NCBI RefSeq assembly: GCF_030418305.1
Contig: NZ_JAUHPX010000003.1
Location: 1 to 64,000 of the forward strand
Length of the DNA stretch: 64,000 nucleotides
Origin: Demequina lignilytica
GTDB lineage: Bacteria > Actinomycetota > Actinomycetes > Actinomycetales > Demequinaceae
Direction: 5' to 3'
The translations under genes and the position numbers were made by a program. Positions 26,691 through 34,966 of the stretch are shown here, one piece after another. The notes under the pieces are model-generated. The model was not told the DNA's origin, ran no database searches, and saw nothing but the letters and a program-made list of their open reading frames with translations. Position 1 is the first letter of the stretch; the number at the start of each line of letters is the position of its first letter.

Positions 26691-26789
26691 CGCCGCACCT
26701 CCATCGCGAGCGTATCGCCGCCTCGTCCCGGCCCCGCGGAGCCACGCGACGCGACGGCGGCACCCCGGCGAGGCGCTAGCGTGAGCGCC

Positions 26790-27656
26790 ATGACCCCCCG
26801 CATCGCGATCGTCACCACCGTCGACCTGTCGGTCCCGGACGCCGACGAGGAGCTGCTCCTGCCGCACCTCCCCGAGGCCCAGCTGGTCGCGTGGGACGAC
26901 CCGGCGGTGGACTGGGCCGAGTTCGACGTCGCCGTGCTGCGGTCGACCTGGAACTACCACGACCGACTCGAGGACTTCCTCGACTGGGCGCGCGGCGTCT
27001 CCGAGATCACGCGCCTGCGCAACCCCGTCGCGACGGTCGAGTGGAACACCGACAAGCGCTACCTGCACGACCTCGCCGCGGCGGGGATCCCCGTGGTGCC
27101 GACCACGTTCGTGCTCCCAGGCGAGCAGGTGCCGGACGATGCGGTGATCGCGCTCGACGGGCACCTGGTGGTGAAGCCGTCGGTGGGCGCGGGCTCGAAC
27201 GGCGCGCGGCTGTTCGACGGCGACGCCGAGGGCGCGGCCGCCCACGTCGCGGCGCTGCACGCCGACGGCAAGGTCGCCATGCTCCAGCCGTACCTCGCGC
27301 AGGTCGACACCCACGGCGAGACCGCGCTCATCTACCTGGGCGGCCGCTTCTCCCACGCCGCGCGCAAGGCCGCGATCCTGTCGCGCGACATGTCATGGGA
27401 GACCGGGCTCTACGCCGACGAGAAGGTGGCCCCCGCCGAGCCCACCGAGGCCGAGCGGGAGCTCGCCGACCGCATCGTGGCCGCGCTGCCCGGCCTGGGT
27501 CACGGCGACCTCGCGTACACGCGGATCGACCTGCTCCCCTCGGACGACGGTCCCATGGTGCTCGAGCTCGAGCTCACGGAGCCCAGCCTGTTCCTCGCGA
27601 TGCACCCGGGGGCCGCAGAAAGCGCGGCGGAGGCGTTCCGGGCCCTGCTCGACTGA
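26790..27656 (+). CDS. ATP-grasp domain protein
   Basis: This 288-residue protein resembles RimK/glutathione synthetase-like ATP-grasp ligases. An N-terminal region with VAVLRSTWNYHDRLEDFLDWA precedes the ATP-grasp core, which shows WNTDKRYLHDLAAAGIPVVPT, HLVVKPSVGAGSNGARLF (nucleotide lysine and glycine loop, about residues 127-144), and the metal-binding TRIDLLPSDDGPMVLELELTEPSLF near the end. It joins an acid and an amine using ATP; substrates unknown. ATG 26790 is chosen because TAGCGT lies seven bases upstream (leaderless). Palindromic noncoding sequence follows the stop. Confidence 0.85.
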   Translation: MTPRIAIVTTVDLSVPDADEELLLPHLPEAQLVAWDDPAVDWAEFDVAVLRSTWNYHDRLEDFLDWARGVSEITRLRNPVATVEWNTDKRYLHDLAAAGIPVVPTTFVLPGEQVPDDAVIALDGHLVVKPSVGAGSNGARLFDGDAEGAAAHVAALHADGKVAMLQPYLAQVDTHGETALIYLGGRFSHAARKAAILSRDMSWETGLYADEKVAPAEPTEAERELADRIVAALPGLGHGDLAYTRIDLLPSDDGPMVLELELTEPSLFLAMHPGAAESAAEAFRALLD

Positions 27657-27673
27657 CCCCCACCCCTGAAGAT

Positions 27674-27762
27674 GCTCCGCACGGATCGGTGGGCGACACG
27701 CCGACCCGAGCGCCCGCATCGTCCCCTCCCGTCCGCGTGTCGCGGACGATTCCGTGCGCAGC
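27674..27762. repeat. Imperfect extragenic palindrome
   Basis: The left arm (27674-27706) contains GCTCCGCACGGATCG, then GCGACACGC. The right arm (27729-27762) contains GCGTGTCGC, then CGATTCCGTGCGCAGC. They pair over most of about 33 bases, leaving a loop that contains CGCATCGTC. It lies between the ATP-grasp stop and the terC leader and may end the former transcript, though its two-tier form recalls the element at 3469. Confidence 0.6.
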
Positions 27763-27817
27763 AATCTCGGTGGCGGAGCGGGGAGCGTGACGGATGCGTC
27801 CGCGTGACCTACTGTTG

Positions 27818-27947
27818 ACCCCCGAGGGGAGTACTTCCCAAGCCCCGCTCCGGTCAGTACGAGATCTCCGTGGATTCTCCCGGGCGGGCACCGCATCCTC
27901 GCTGAGGCGGCGGTGAAGGAGACCTCAGGTCGTCGTCGTACCTGAGG
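27818..27947 (+). ncRNA. yybP-ykoY-type manganese riboswitch upstream of terC
   Basis: The 5' leader has GGGGAGTA (27826-27833) and, after two stem regions with GGTCAGTACGA (27852-27862), GGAGACCTC (27918-27926), the paired conserved loop motifs of the yybP-ykoY family, which binds Mn2+ and commonly precedes TerC-type exporters. The expression platform is visible: CCTCAGGT (27923-27930) pairs with ACCTGAGG (27940-27947), hiding the GAGGAG ribosome site. When CCTCAGG is held in the aptamer base stem the site is free, predicting translation ON with manganese. Confidence 0.85.
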
Positions 27948-27953
27948 AGACCC

Positions 27954-29024
27954 ATGTCCCCGCTCGCTCTCGAGTCCGCCGTGCCGGACCCCTCCGCGCT
28001 CACCACCATCGCCACCCCAGGGCTGTGGGCCGGCACCATCGCCGCGGTCATCGCGCTGCTGGTGTTCGACTTCCTGATCACCCGCAAGCCGCACGAGGTC
28101 TCCTTCAAGGAGGCCCTCGGCTGGTCCGCGTTCTACATCGCGCTGCCGCTGGCGTTCGGCGCGTGGGTGTGGCTCGCCCACGGCTCCGACATCGGCGTGA
28201 AGTACTACACCGGCTACATCGTCGAGAAGTCGCTGTCCGTCGACAACCTGTTCGTGTTCATCCTGATCCTGGGCGCGTTCGCCGTGCCGCGTGTCCTGCA
28301 GCAGCGCGTGCTGCTGATCGGCGTGGCCGGCGCGATCGTGCTCCGCGGCATCTTCATCGCGCTGGGCGCCGGGCTCATCGCGACCTTCGACTGGACCTTC
28401 CTGCTGTTCGGCGCGATCCTCCTCGCCACCGCCGTGAAGGTCCTCCGCGACGCCCGCAGCACCGAGGACGAGCACGTCGACCCCGCCGAGATGCGGATCG
28501 TGAAGGTCATGAGCAAGGTGTTCCCCGTCACCGGCGACTACCACGGGACCAAGGCGACCGTCCTGATGAACGGCCGCCGTGCGCTGACCCCGCTCGCGCT
28601 CGTGATGGCCGCCATCATCACCACCGACCTGGTGTTCGCGGTCGACTCGGTGCCCGCCGTCTACGGCATCACCGCGGACCCGTACCTGGTCTTCGCGACC
28701 AACGCGTTCGCCCTCCTGGGCCTGCGCGCCCTGTACTTCGTGCTCGAGGGCGCGCTGTCGAAGCTGGTCCACCTGGGCTACGGGCTGTCCGTGATCCTCG
28801 CGTTCATCGGCGTGAAGCTGGTGCTGCACTGGGCCCACGGCGTCTGGCCGGCCGTGCCCACCGTGCCCACCCTGTGGTCGCTGGTCGTGATCGTCGGCGT
28901 GCTCGCGGTGACCACGGTGACGTCGCTACGCGCGTCGCGGCGCGCCGAGGAGGAGGCGGCCGCCGCGGACCACCACGCCTTCGTCGACCCGGCTCCCGGG
29001 CCGGGCCGCCCGGACGCGGGCTGA
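27954..29024 (+). CDS. TerC family integral membrane protein, probable manganese exporter
   Basis: This 356-residue protein has about eight to nine membrane helices of the TerC/Alx family. Characteristic segments are VEKSLSVDNLFVFILILGAFAVP (about residues 89-111), and ITTDLVFAVDSVPAVYGITADPYLVFATNAFALLGLRALYF (about 221-261), each with conserved acidic residues in membrane spans. Such proteins export Mn2+, in some cases to metallate exoenzymes or prevent toxicity. The Mn-type riboswitch in its leader supports this. The ATG at 27954 has GAGGAG inside the regulatory hairpin. The cytoplasmic tail is Ala/Pro-rich. Confidence 0.9.
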   Translation: MSPLALESAVPDPSALTTIATPGLWAGTIAAVIALLVFDFLITRKPHEVSFKEALGWSAFYIALPLAFGAWVWLAHGSDIGVKYYTGYIVEKSLSVDNLFVFILILGAFAVPRVLQQRVLLIGVAGAIVLRGIFIALGAGLIATFDWTFLLFGAILLATAVKVLRDARSTEDEHVDPAEMRIVKVMSKVFPVTGDYHGTKATVLMNGRRALTPLALVMAAIITTDLVFAVDSVPAVYGITADPYLVFATNAFALLGLRALYFVLEGALSKLVHLGYGLSVILAFIGVKLVLHWAHGVWPAVPTVPTLWSLVVIVGVLAVTTVTSLRASRRAEEEAAAADHHAFVDPAPGPGRPDAG

Positions 29025-29080
29025 CGCCCGCCGGGAAGCCCTGGGGGTCGGCCCGCGTTGACGGCCACGGAGGTGCACAT

Positions 29081-29245
29081 ATGAGACGACGGTTCGGACG
29101 CTGGATCTTCATGGCGATCGCCATCCCGCTCACGGCGGCGGCGCTCGGGATGATCGCCGACAAGGTGGAGGAGAGGCGCGGTCCCGACTCCAAGGCGGCC
29201 CGCGGGCTGAGGATCGGGAAGAACATCCTGCGCCCCGGTGCTTGA
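29081..29245 (+). CDS. Small single-pass membrane protein
   Basis: This 54-residue basic protein has an Arg-rich start (MRRRFGR), one membrane helix (WIFMAIAIPLTAAALGMIA) and a charged tail with KVEERRGPDSKAARGLR. GGAGGTG lies seven bases before the ATG and codon use fits. It follows terC by 56 bases on the same strand. I do not know a function; small proteins of this form are common in actinobacteria. Confidence 0.65.
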   Translation: MRRRFGRWIFMAIAIPLTAAALGMIADKVEERRGPDSKAARGLRIGKNILRPGA

Positions 29246-29314
29246 CGAGGCCCCCCGGCCTGGCCAGTCTGGACATATCGGGCATCTCGGAGCCCGCGGA
29301 TCGAGAGGCGCACC

Positions 29315-29788
29315 GTGGTCGACGTGGTGTTCGATGCTCCCGCCGAGCCGTACGCGCTCGTCGCGACCGCGCGGCTGAACGCCCCCGTCGAGAAGGTCTG
29401 GACCGCGCACATCGAGGCGCTCTACGTCCAGCAGTGGTGGGCCCCGGCGGGCTACATCAACCGTGAGGTCGAGATCAACGCGACCGAGGGCGGCGCCTGG
29501 CGCGTGGTGCAGTCGGACCCGGAGGGGAACGCGTTCTCCTTCTTCGGGCGGTTCGAGAAGGTCGAGCCGCTCCACCTGCTGCAATGCACGTTCACCGCGG
29601 AGCTCTTCACCGAGGTCCGCACGCACATGCGGATCGAGATGTCGCCCACGCAGGGCGGCACCGTGCTGGTGACCTCGCACATCTTCCCCGACCTCTACCA
29701 CCGGGACGGCTTCATCCATCTGGGCGGGATGGACCGCATGCGCGAGCCCATCCAGCGCCTTGCGGCGCTCCTGCAGACCATGCGCTGA
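29315..29788 (+). CDS. SRPBCC (START/AHSA1-like) domain protein
   Basis: This 157-residue protein has the helix-grip SRPBCC fold: ALVATARLNAPVEKVWTAHIEALYVQQWWAP at the N-terminus, then GGAWRVVQSDPEGNAFSFFGRFEKVEPLHLLQCTF, and a C-terminal helix GGMDRMREPIQRLAALLQ. It resembles AHSA1-type polyketide cyclase/dehydrase-like proteins that bind hydrophobic ligands. Ligand unknown. The GTG at 29315 has GAGAGG upstream. It stands between the small membrane protein and the patB gene in the same direction. Confidence 0.85.
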   Translation: MVDVVFDAPAEPYALVATARLNAPVEKVWTAHIEALYVQQWWAPAGYINREVEINATEGGAWRVVQSDPEGNAFSFFGRFEKVEPLHLLQCTFTAELFTEVRTHMRIEMSPTQGGTVLVTSHIFPDLYHRDGFIHLGGMDRMREPIQRLAALLQTMR

Positions 29789-29829
29789 GCGGCACCGGCG
29801 GCACCCGCGGGGTCGCCTAGGCTCGGCTC

Positions 29830-30972
29830 ATGACCGCCGACCCCTTCGACGTACCCCTGTCCCGCCTGCGCGAGCGCACCTCGGCGAAGTGGCGCCACTA
29901 CTCGCCGGACGTGCTGCCCCTGTGGGTGGCGGAGATGGACGTCGAGCTCGCCGAGCCGGTACAGGAGGCCATGGTGCGCGCGGTGCGCGACGGCGACCTC
30001 GGCTACCCGGGCTCGACGCCCTACGCCGAGGCGTTCGCGCAGTTCGCGCGGCGGTGGGACTGGCCAGGGCTCGACGCGTCGCGCGTGATCCCGGTGCAGT
30101 CGGTGATCCTCGGCTACGTCGACGCGCTGCTCGAGCACACGGACGCGGGCTCCGCCGTGATCGTCAACTCCCCCGTGTACCCCCCGTTCTACTCGTACCT
30201 GATCCAGGCGGGCCGCGAGATCGTCGAGGCGCCGCTGGACTCCGCGCTACGCCTCGACCCCGACGCGATCGAGCGCGCGATGACCGAGGCGACGGCCGAG
30301 GGTCGACGCGCCGCCTACCTGCTGTGCAACCCGCACAACCCGGGAGGCACCGCGCACACCCGCGCCGAGCTGCAGACGCTCGCCGACCTCTCCCGTCGCC
30401 ACGGCGTGCCCGTCGTGTCCGACGAGATCCACGCGCCCGTGGTCCACGCGGGCCACCAGTTCGTTCCCTACGTCACGGTGGACCCGACGGCCGTGTCGCT
30501 GCACGCCGCGTCCAAGGCGTTCAACCTCGCGGCGGTGCCCGCCGCGCTCATGGTCGGAGGCGTGGAGTCCGGCCCGCTGCTCGATGCGTTCCGTGCCGGC
30601 AAGCACCATGCGCCGGCCCACCTGGGGGTGATCGCGCAGACCGCGGCGTACCTGCACGGGGACGAGTGGCTGACCGGCATGCTCGCGGGCCTCGAGCGCA
30701 ACCGGTTCCTGGTGCGCGACCTGCTCGCGGACCACGCGCCCGGCGTCGACTACCGCGTGCCCGAGGCGACGTACCTGACCTGGCTCGACTTCGGCGACAC
30801 GCTGGGGGAGGATCCGGCGGCGGCCCTGCTCGAGCGTGGGCGGGTGGCGCTCAACCGGGGCCTCGACTTCGGCACCGGCGGAGCGGGCCACGCGCGGCTC
30901 AACATCGCCACGTCGCCCGAGATCCTCGCGGAGGCGGCCCGGCGCATCGGGACGGCGCTCTCCGGTTCCTGA
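29830..30972 (+). CDS. PatB/MalY-type PLP-dependent C-S lyase or aminotransferase
   Basis: This 380-residue fold-type I PLP enzyme resembles MalY/PatB cystathionine beta-lyases. Conserved parts include LPLWVAEMDVELAEPV near residue 31, LGYPGSTPYAEAF, NSPVYPPFYSYL, LLCNPHNPGGTAHTRAEL near 167, VSDEIHAPVVHAGHQFVPY near 198, and the PLP lysine in HAASKAFNLAAVPAALM near 222. It probably cleaves cystathionine or other cysteine conjugates to thiol, pyruvate and ammonia, relevant to methionine supply. TAGGCT six bases before the ATG indicates a leaderless transcript. It converges with a methyltransferase gene. Confidence 0.88.
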   Translation: MTADPFDVPLSRLRERTSAKWRHYSPDVLPLWVAEMDVELAEPVQEAMVRAVRDGDLGYPGSTPYAEAFAQFARRWDWPGLDASRVIPVQSVILGYVDALLEHTDAGSAVIVNSPVYPPFYSYLIQAGREIVEAPLDSALRLDPDAIERAMTEATAEGRRAAYLLCNPHNPGGTAHTRAELQTLADLSRRHGVPVVSDEIHAPVVHAGHQFVPYVTVDPTAVSLHAASKAFNLAAVPAALMVGGVESGPLLDAFRAGKHHAPAHLGVIAQTAAYLHGDEWLTGMLAGLERNRFLVRDLLADHAPGVDYRVPEATYLTWLDFGDTLGEDPAAALLERGRVALNRGLDFGTGGAGHARLNIATSPEILAEAARRIGTALSGS

Positions 30973-30996
30973 GGGGCAGGGCGGGGTGATGCGCGC

Positions 30997-31070
30997 CCGC
31001 TGCCGTATTCATGCGCGAGCGTGCGGACGACCGATGCGATCCGTGCGCTCCCGCATGAGAACAGCAGCGC
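30997..31070. repeat. Imperfect extragenic palindrome with GTATTCATGCGCGA core
   Basis: Arms 30997-31021 and 31046-31070 match at 20 of 25 positions as inverted repeats. The left arm contains CTGCCGTATTCATGCGCGAG, nearly identical to arms at 45344 and 45464. It lies between the convergent patB and methyltransferase genes and has no U tract. Confidence 0.7.
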
Positions 31071-31118
31071 GGCCGCACCGGTCCCCGTGCCCCCCGCGGA
31101 CCGGGCCTGCGGGGCCGC

Positions 31119-31793
31119 TCAGCCCGCGGGACGGTCCCAGGTGAGCGTGTAGCGCCACAGGAGCTCGCGCGTGTACACCGAGCCCGGCAGCAGCCGCTCC
31201 GCGGCCTCGCTCACGTCGCGGAAGCTGTGCGGGGCGGGCCACACGCACTCGCAGCCGTGATCCCAGTAGCCGCGGAACAGGCGCTGGAACTTGTCGACGA
31301 AGGTCGCCCACACGTCGCGCGGCAGGTCCTGCGGCCAGTTCGAGGCGGCGATCCCCACGATCACCAGGCGCCCGCCCGGCGCGACCAGCGCGGCGAGGCG
31401 CTCGAGGCCGGCCTCGAGGTCGAGGTGATGCAGGGTCGTCACCGCGGTCACGACGTCGTAGGTGCCGAGCTCCTCCGTCATCACGTCGCCGACGCGGTAC
31501 GTGATGGAGGGCGACGGCGACGGGTGCTCGGAGTCCTCGGAGTCGAGCAGGTCGACCGTGTGCCCCTGGGCGCGTGCGCGGGCGATCGCGGCGGGGTCGG
31601 AGTCGATCGCGGTGACCTCGAGGCCGCGCTCGGCGAGGCGGCGGGCGAGGTAGCCCTCGCCGCAGCCGACGTCGAGGGCCGTGCGCGCGGCGGTCGGCAG
31701 GTCCGCCACCAGCGGCCGCTGGTAGTGGATGTTGTAGTTCCAGCGCTGGTGGTCGGGCCGCTCCGTCGGGGCCTCGGACATCTGCTCGCTCAT
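31119..31793 (-). CDS. Class I SAM-dependent methyltransferase
   Basis: This 224-residue enzyme has a Rossmann methyltransferase fold. Motif I is LDVGCGEGYLARRLAERG near residue 40, the acidic loop VTAIDSDPAAIARARAQG near 61, and the post-I motif TYDVVTAVTTLHHLDLEAGLERL near 108, followed by PGGRLVIVGI. Cofactor binding is clear, the substrate is not; ubiquinone/menaquinone- or small-molecule-type enzymes look similar. A 9-residue insert of Ser/Pro repeats (SEHPSPSPS) is unusual. ATG 31793 is chosen; GTG 31799 is possible. It is convergent with patB and divergent from the copper-linked cluster. Confidence 0.85.
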   Translation of the reverse strand: MSEQMSEAPTERPDHQRWNYNIHYQRPLVADLPTAARTALDVGCGEGYLARRLAERGLEVTAIDSDPAAIARARAQGHTVDLLDSEDSEHPSPSPSITYRVGDVMTEELGTYDVVTAVTTLHHLDLEAGLERLAALVAPGGRLVIVGIAASNWPQDLPRDVWATFVDKFQRLFRGYWDHGCECVWPAPHSFRDVSEAAERLLPGSVYTRELLWRYTLTWDRPAG

Positions 31794-31883
31794 GGTCACC
31801 CATTGTCCCCCGAGCGGGAGGCGGTTCGTGACGGCGGAGGCGACGATGCGGGGCCCGGGTCCCGGGCGTGCCACCATGGATCC

Positions 31884-32453
31884 ATGGCAGGCGGGACCCG
31901 AATGGCGCGCGCGGCGGGCGCCGCCGCGCTGTCCACTCTCGCCGCGCTCACCATGCACGTGCTGGCCGGGGGCCACGCGCCCGCCGCGGCCGGCGTGCTC
32001 GTGCCTCTCGCGGTGGCCTTCGCCGTCGGCGTGCAGCTCGCCGGGAGACCGCTCGGGCGGCTGCGGCTCGCCGTGCTGCTCGGGGCGAGCCAGCTGGCCT
32101 TCCACGCGGCGTTCTCGTTCGGCGGCTCGGCCGCCCCGGCCGCCCACGCCCACCACGGCGCCGTGACGCTCGGCTCGGTCACGCTCGCCGGCGACGCGGG
32201 CTCCATGCCCGTCGCGCACGTGGCCGCGGCGCTCGTGTCCTATGCGGCCATCCGGCGCGCGGACAGCCTCGTCCGCGCGCTCCGCCGGCTCGCCGCCCTC
32301 GTCTCCCGCGCGATCTCCGCGCGGCTCCGGCTCGGCACGCCGCGTGTCACGCCGACCGGGGCCACGGCGGTCGTGCTCGCACCCCGCCCCGGCCTGTCCG
32401 GCCGGCTCGCGGTGCGCTCCCCCGCCACGCGCGGGCCTCCTGGGATCGCCTGA
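31884..32453 (+). CDS. Histidine-containing membrane protein upstream of the copper genes
   Basis: This 189-residue protein has four or five hydrophobic segments in the first 135 residues and a basic, Arg-rich C-terminal tail. A loop between helices carries HAHHGAV and a following GSMPVAHV, which could bind copper through His and Met. I do not recognise a named family. It lies 83 bases before the PCuAC-type chaperone gene on the same strand, which suggests copper handling in the membrane. The function is inference from context only. Confidence 0.6.
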   Translation: MAGGTRMARAAGAAALSTLAALTMHVLAGGHAPAAAGVLVPLAVAFAVGVQLAGRPLGRLRLAVLLGASQLAFHAAFSFGGSAAPAAHAHHGAVTLGSVTLAGDAGSMPVAHVAAALVSYAAIRRADSLVRALRRLAALVSRAISARLRLGTPRVTPTGATAVVLAPRPGLSGRLAVRSPATRGPPGIA

Positions 32454-32536
32454 CCCATCCTCGTTCGACGCCTCGCGCGCCGTCCCCATCTCAGGCCTAC
32501 CCGTGCGCGCCCGCGCACCCCCATCTCAGGAGAACC

Positions 32537-33082
32537 ATGCGTACCCGTCCCCGTCCCTACACCCGCGCTCTCGCGACCGCGTCAGCGCTGGCGCTCGCCG
32601 CGACCCTGTCCTCCTGCGCCTCCGGCGCAAGTGAGTCAGCCGACTCGCTCACTCTCATCGACCCCTGGGTCAAGACCGCCGCGGCCGACGGCATGACGGC
32701 CGTCTTCGGCACGCTCGAGAACCCCACCGACGCCGACGTCACCGTCACCGGCGCCTCCTCCGACGCCGCCGGCATGGTCGAGCTCCACGAGGTGGTCGAC
32801 GGCACCATGCAGGAGAAGGACGGCGGCTTCACGGTCCCGGCGGGCGGCGAGCTCTCGCTCGAGCCCGGCGGCCTCCACCTCATGCTGATGGCCCTGCCCG
32901 AGGACATCCTGGCGGGGGAGGAGATCACGGTCACGCTGGAGCTCGCCGACGGCAGCACCCTCGAGTTCACCGCCCCCGCGAAGGACTTCGACGGCGGCAA
33001 CGAGGACTACGAGGGCGATTCCATGGACGCCGACCACGGCGAGATGGACATGGGCTCGTCCGCGGACCCCTCGGACGGCTGA
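32537..33082 (+). CDS. PCuAC/ECuC-type periplasmic-side copper chaperone lipoprotein
   Basis: This 181-residue protein has a lipobox LSSC (Cys27) and a PCuAC (DUF461) domain. The Cu(I) site pattern is seen as MVELHEVVDGTMQEKD near residue 78 and GGLHLMLMAL near 112, giving the His/Met ligands. The C-terminus is Asp/Met/His-rich (MDADHGEMDMGS), a second possible copper site. In Streptomyces such a chaperone (ECuC) works with a DyP peroxidase and Sco; here the next gene is a DyP peroxidase, overlapping by one base (TGATG). AGGAG precedes the ATG. Confidence 0.9.
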   Translation: MRTRPRPYTRALATASALALAATLSSCASGASESADSLTLIDPWVKTAAADGMTAVFGTLENPTDADVTVTGASSDAAGMVELHEVVDGTMQEKDGGFTVPAGGELSLEPGGLHLMLMALPEDILAGEEITVTLELADGSTLEFTAPAKDFDGGNEDYEGDSMDADHGEMDMGSSADPSDG

Positions 33083-34320
33083 TGCCCGACGACCGCATCC
33101 GCCGCGGCCCGAGCCGGCGGCAGCTCCTCCTCGGGGGGGCCGCCGCGGGCGCGGGCGCCGCGGTCGCGCTCGGCGCCGATCGCGCCCTGGCGAGCCCGGG
33201 CCCGACCGCGGACACAGCCGGCGTCAACGGCGACCGCGTCACGCCGTTCCACGGACCTCACCAGGCCGGCGTGACGTCGAGCCCCGGCGCCCACGCCACC
33301 TACCTCGCGTTCGACCTGCTGCCCGCCACGGACCGCGCGGGCCTCGAGCGCTGGCTGCGCCTGCTGAGCGACGACGCGGCGCGCATCACGCAGGGCCGTG
33401 GCGCCCTCGCGGACCTCGAGCCGGAGCTGGCGGTGAGGCCCGCGGGGCTGACCGCCACGTTCGGCGTCGGGCCCGCCGCGGTCGCCCTCGCGGGCGCCGA
33501 GGCGCCCGCGTGGCTCGGACCGCTGCCGGGCTACGCCATCGACCGCCTCGAGGACCGGTGGTCCGGCGGCGACCTGCTCGTGCTCCTGCATGGCGACGAC
33601 CCGACCTCGATCTCCCACCTCGCGCGGATGCTGGTGCGCGACTCGCGCGCCTACGGCGAGCTGCGCTGGCGCCAGAGCGGCTTCCGGCGCGCGTACGGGT
33701 CGGACCCGCAGGGGACCACCATGCGCAACCTGTTCGGCCAGGTCGACGGCTCCCGCAACCCCGGGCCGGGCGACCCCGAGTTCGACGCCGCCGTCTGGGC
33801 GCGCGACGATGCGCCCGCCTGGCTCGCGGGCGGCACGTCCCTGGTGCTGCGCCGCATCGCGATGGACCTCGAGGGCTGGGACGCCGTCGATGTCGCCGGC
33901 CGCGAGAACGCCGTCGGGCGCCGGCTGTCGGACGGCGCGCCGCTCACCGGCGGCGGCGAGCACGACGACATCGATCCGGAGGCGACCGGCCCGAACGGCT
34001 TCACCGTGATCAACCCCGCCGCGCACGCGGCGCGAGCGCGGGAGACCGACCCGGCGAGGCGCATCGTCCGTCTCTCGTACTCGTACGACGACGACGTGGA
34101 GCCCGGCGCGCTCGACTCGCTGGGACGCCCGGCGGTCTCGAACGTCGGCCTGCTGTTCGGCTCGTGGCAGGCGGACGTGGCCGCGCAGTACGTGCCCGTG
34201 CAGGACCGCCTCGCGGAGGCGGACCTGATGAACACCTGGACCACTCCGATCGGCTCGGCGGTGTTCGCGGTGCTTCCCGGCTGCGAGCAGGGAGGATTCG
34301 TCGGCGAGACCCTGTTCTGA
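33082..34320 (+). CDS. Tat-exported DyP-type heme peroxidase (EfeB/DtpA-like)
   Basis: This 412-residue enzyme starts with a twin-arginine signal (SRRQLLLGGAAAGAGAAVALG) and continues as a dye-decolorizing peroxidase. The diagnostic GXXDG motif is FGQVDGSRNPG (about residues 218-228), with the catalytic Asp and a distal Arg further on (RIVRLSYSYDDDVEPG region); the proximal His lies in the GGGEHDDID segment or nearby. It oxidises substrates with H2O2 outside the membrane. Coupling to a copper chaperone gene recalls the DtpA-ECuC pair of Streptomyces. EfeB-like iron uptake is the alternative, but no efeU or efeO is present. Confidence 0.92.
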   Translation: MPDDRIRRGPSRRQLLLGGAAAGAGAAVALGADRALASPGPTADTAGVNGDRVTPFHGPHQAGVTSSPGAHATYLAFDLLPATDRAGLERWLRLLSDDAARITQGRGALADLEPELAVRPAGLTATFGVGPAAVALAGAEAPAWLGPLPGYAIDRLEDRWSGGDLLVLLHGDDPTSISHLARMLVRDSRAYGELRWRQSGFRRAYGSDPQGTTMRNLFGQVDGSRNPGPGDPEFDAAVWARDDAPAWLAGGTSLVLRRIAMDLEGWDAVDVAGRENAVGRRLSDGAPLTGGGEHDDIDPEATGPNGFTVINPAAHAARARETDPARRIVRLSYSYDDDVEPGALDSLGRPAVSNVGLLFGSWQADVAAQYVPVQDRLAEADLMNTWTTPIGSAVFAVLPGCEQGGFVGETLF

Positions 34321-34348
34321 GCCCGGGGCGCCGTGCCACGATGGCGCG

Positions 34349-34966
34349 ATGACCGACATCCGCGTGCTGCTCCTCCACGGCTTCGTGCACCATCGCCCGA
34401 GCGGTCACTGGCTCTGGTGGCTGGGCGAGCAGCTCCGCCTCGCGCGGATCCCGGTGCAGTACCCGCAGCTCCCGGGTCCGGACGCGCCGCGCCTGGCGGA
34501 CCAGCACGAGGTGCTGCTCGGCGAGCTCGAGATGCTCGGCGACGGCGAGCGCGTGGTGATCACGCACTCGCTCGGCGGCGTGCTGTGGCTGCACGCGGCC
34601 ATGGGACTCGACGGCGCGGGGCTCGACCCGCGGCTGCGCGTCGACCGCGTGCTGATGGTCGCGCCCCCTCACCCGAGCAGGCTCGTCGGCCCGCTCGGCG
34701 ACATGGCGCTACCCGCGCGGCTGGAGGATGCGGCGGCCCGCGCCTCCCGCGAGACGGCGATCCTCGCGCGGGAGACCGACGACTACCGCCCGGCACCGCT
34801 CACCGAGCTCGCCGAGGCCTGGGGCGTGCCGGCCGTGACCCTCCCGGGCAGCGGCCACCTCAACGTCGACGACGGCCACGGACCATGGCAGACGATGCTC
34901 GACTGGGTCACGGACCCGGCTGTCGAGTGGCGGCTGGGGGACGGCGCGCATAGCCTCGGCTCATGA
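34349..34966 (+). CDS. RBBP9/YdeN-like alpha/beta hydrolase
   Basis: This 205-residue protein has the alpha/beta hydrolase order: VLLLHGFVHHRPSGHW at the N-terminus, nucleophile motif ITHSLGGVLWLH (Ser near residue 72), acidic residue in ETDDYRP, and catalytic His in LPGSGHLNVDDGHG near residue 170. It is short and lacks a lid, as in the serine hydrolase RBBP9 family. Substrate unknown. The stop overlaps the start of the next gene (ATGA), so the two are co-translated. Confidence 0.88.
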   Translation: MTDIRVLLLHGFVHHRPSGHWLWWLGEQLRLARIPVQYPQLPGPDAPRLADQHEVLLGELEMLGDGERVVITHSLGGVLWLHAAMGLDGAGLDPRLRVDRVLMVAPPHPSRLVGPLGDMALPARLEDAAARASRETAILARETDDYRPAPLTELAEAWGVPAVTLPGSGHLNVDDGHGPWQTMLDWVTDPAVEWRLGDGAHSLGS

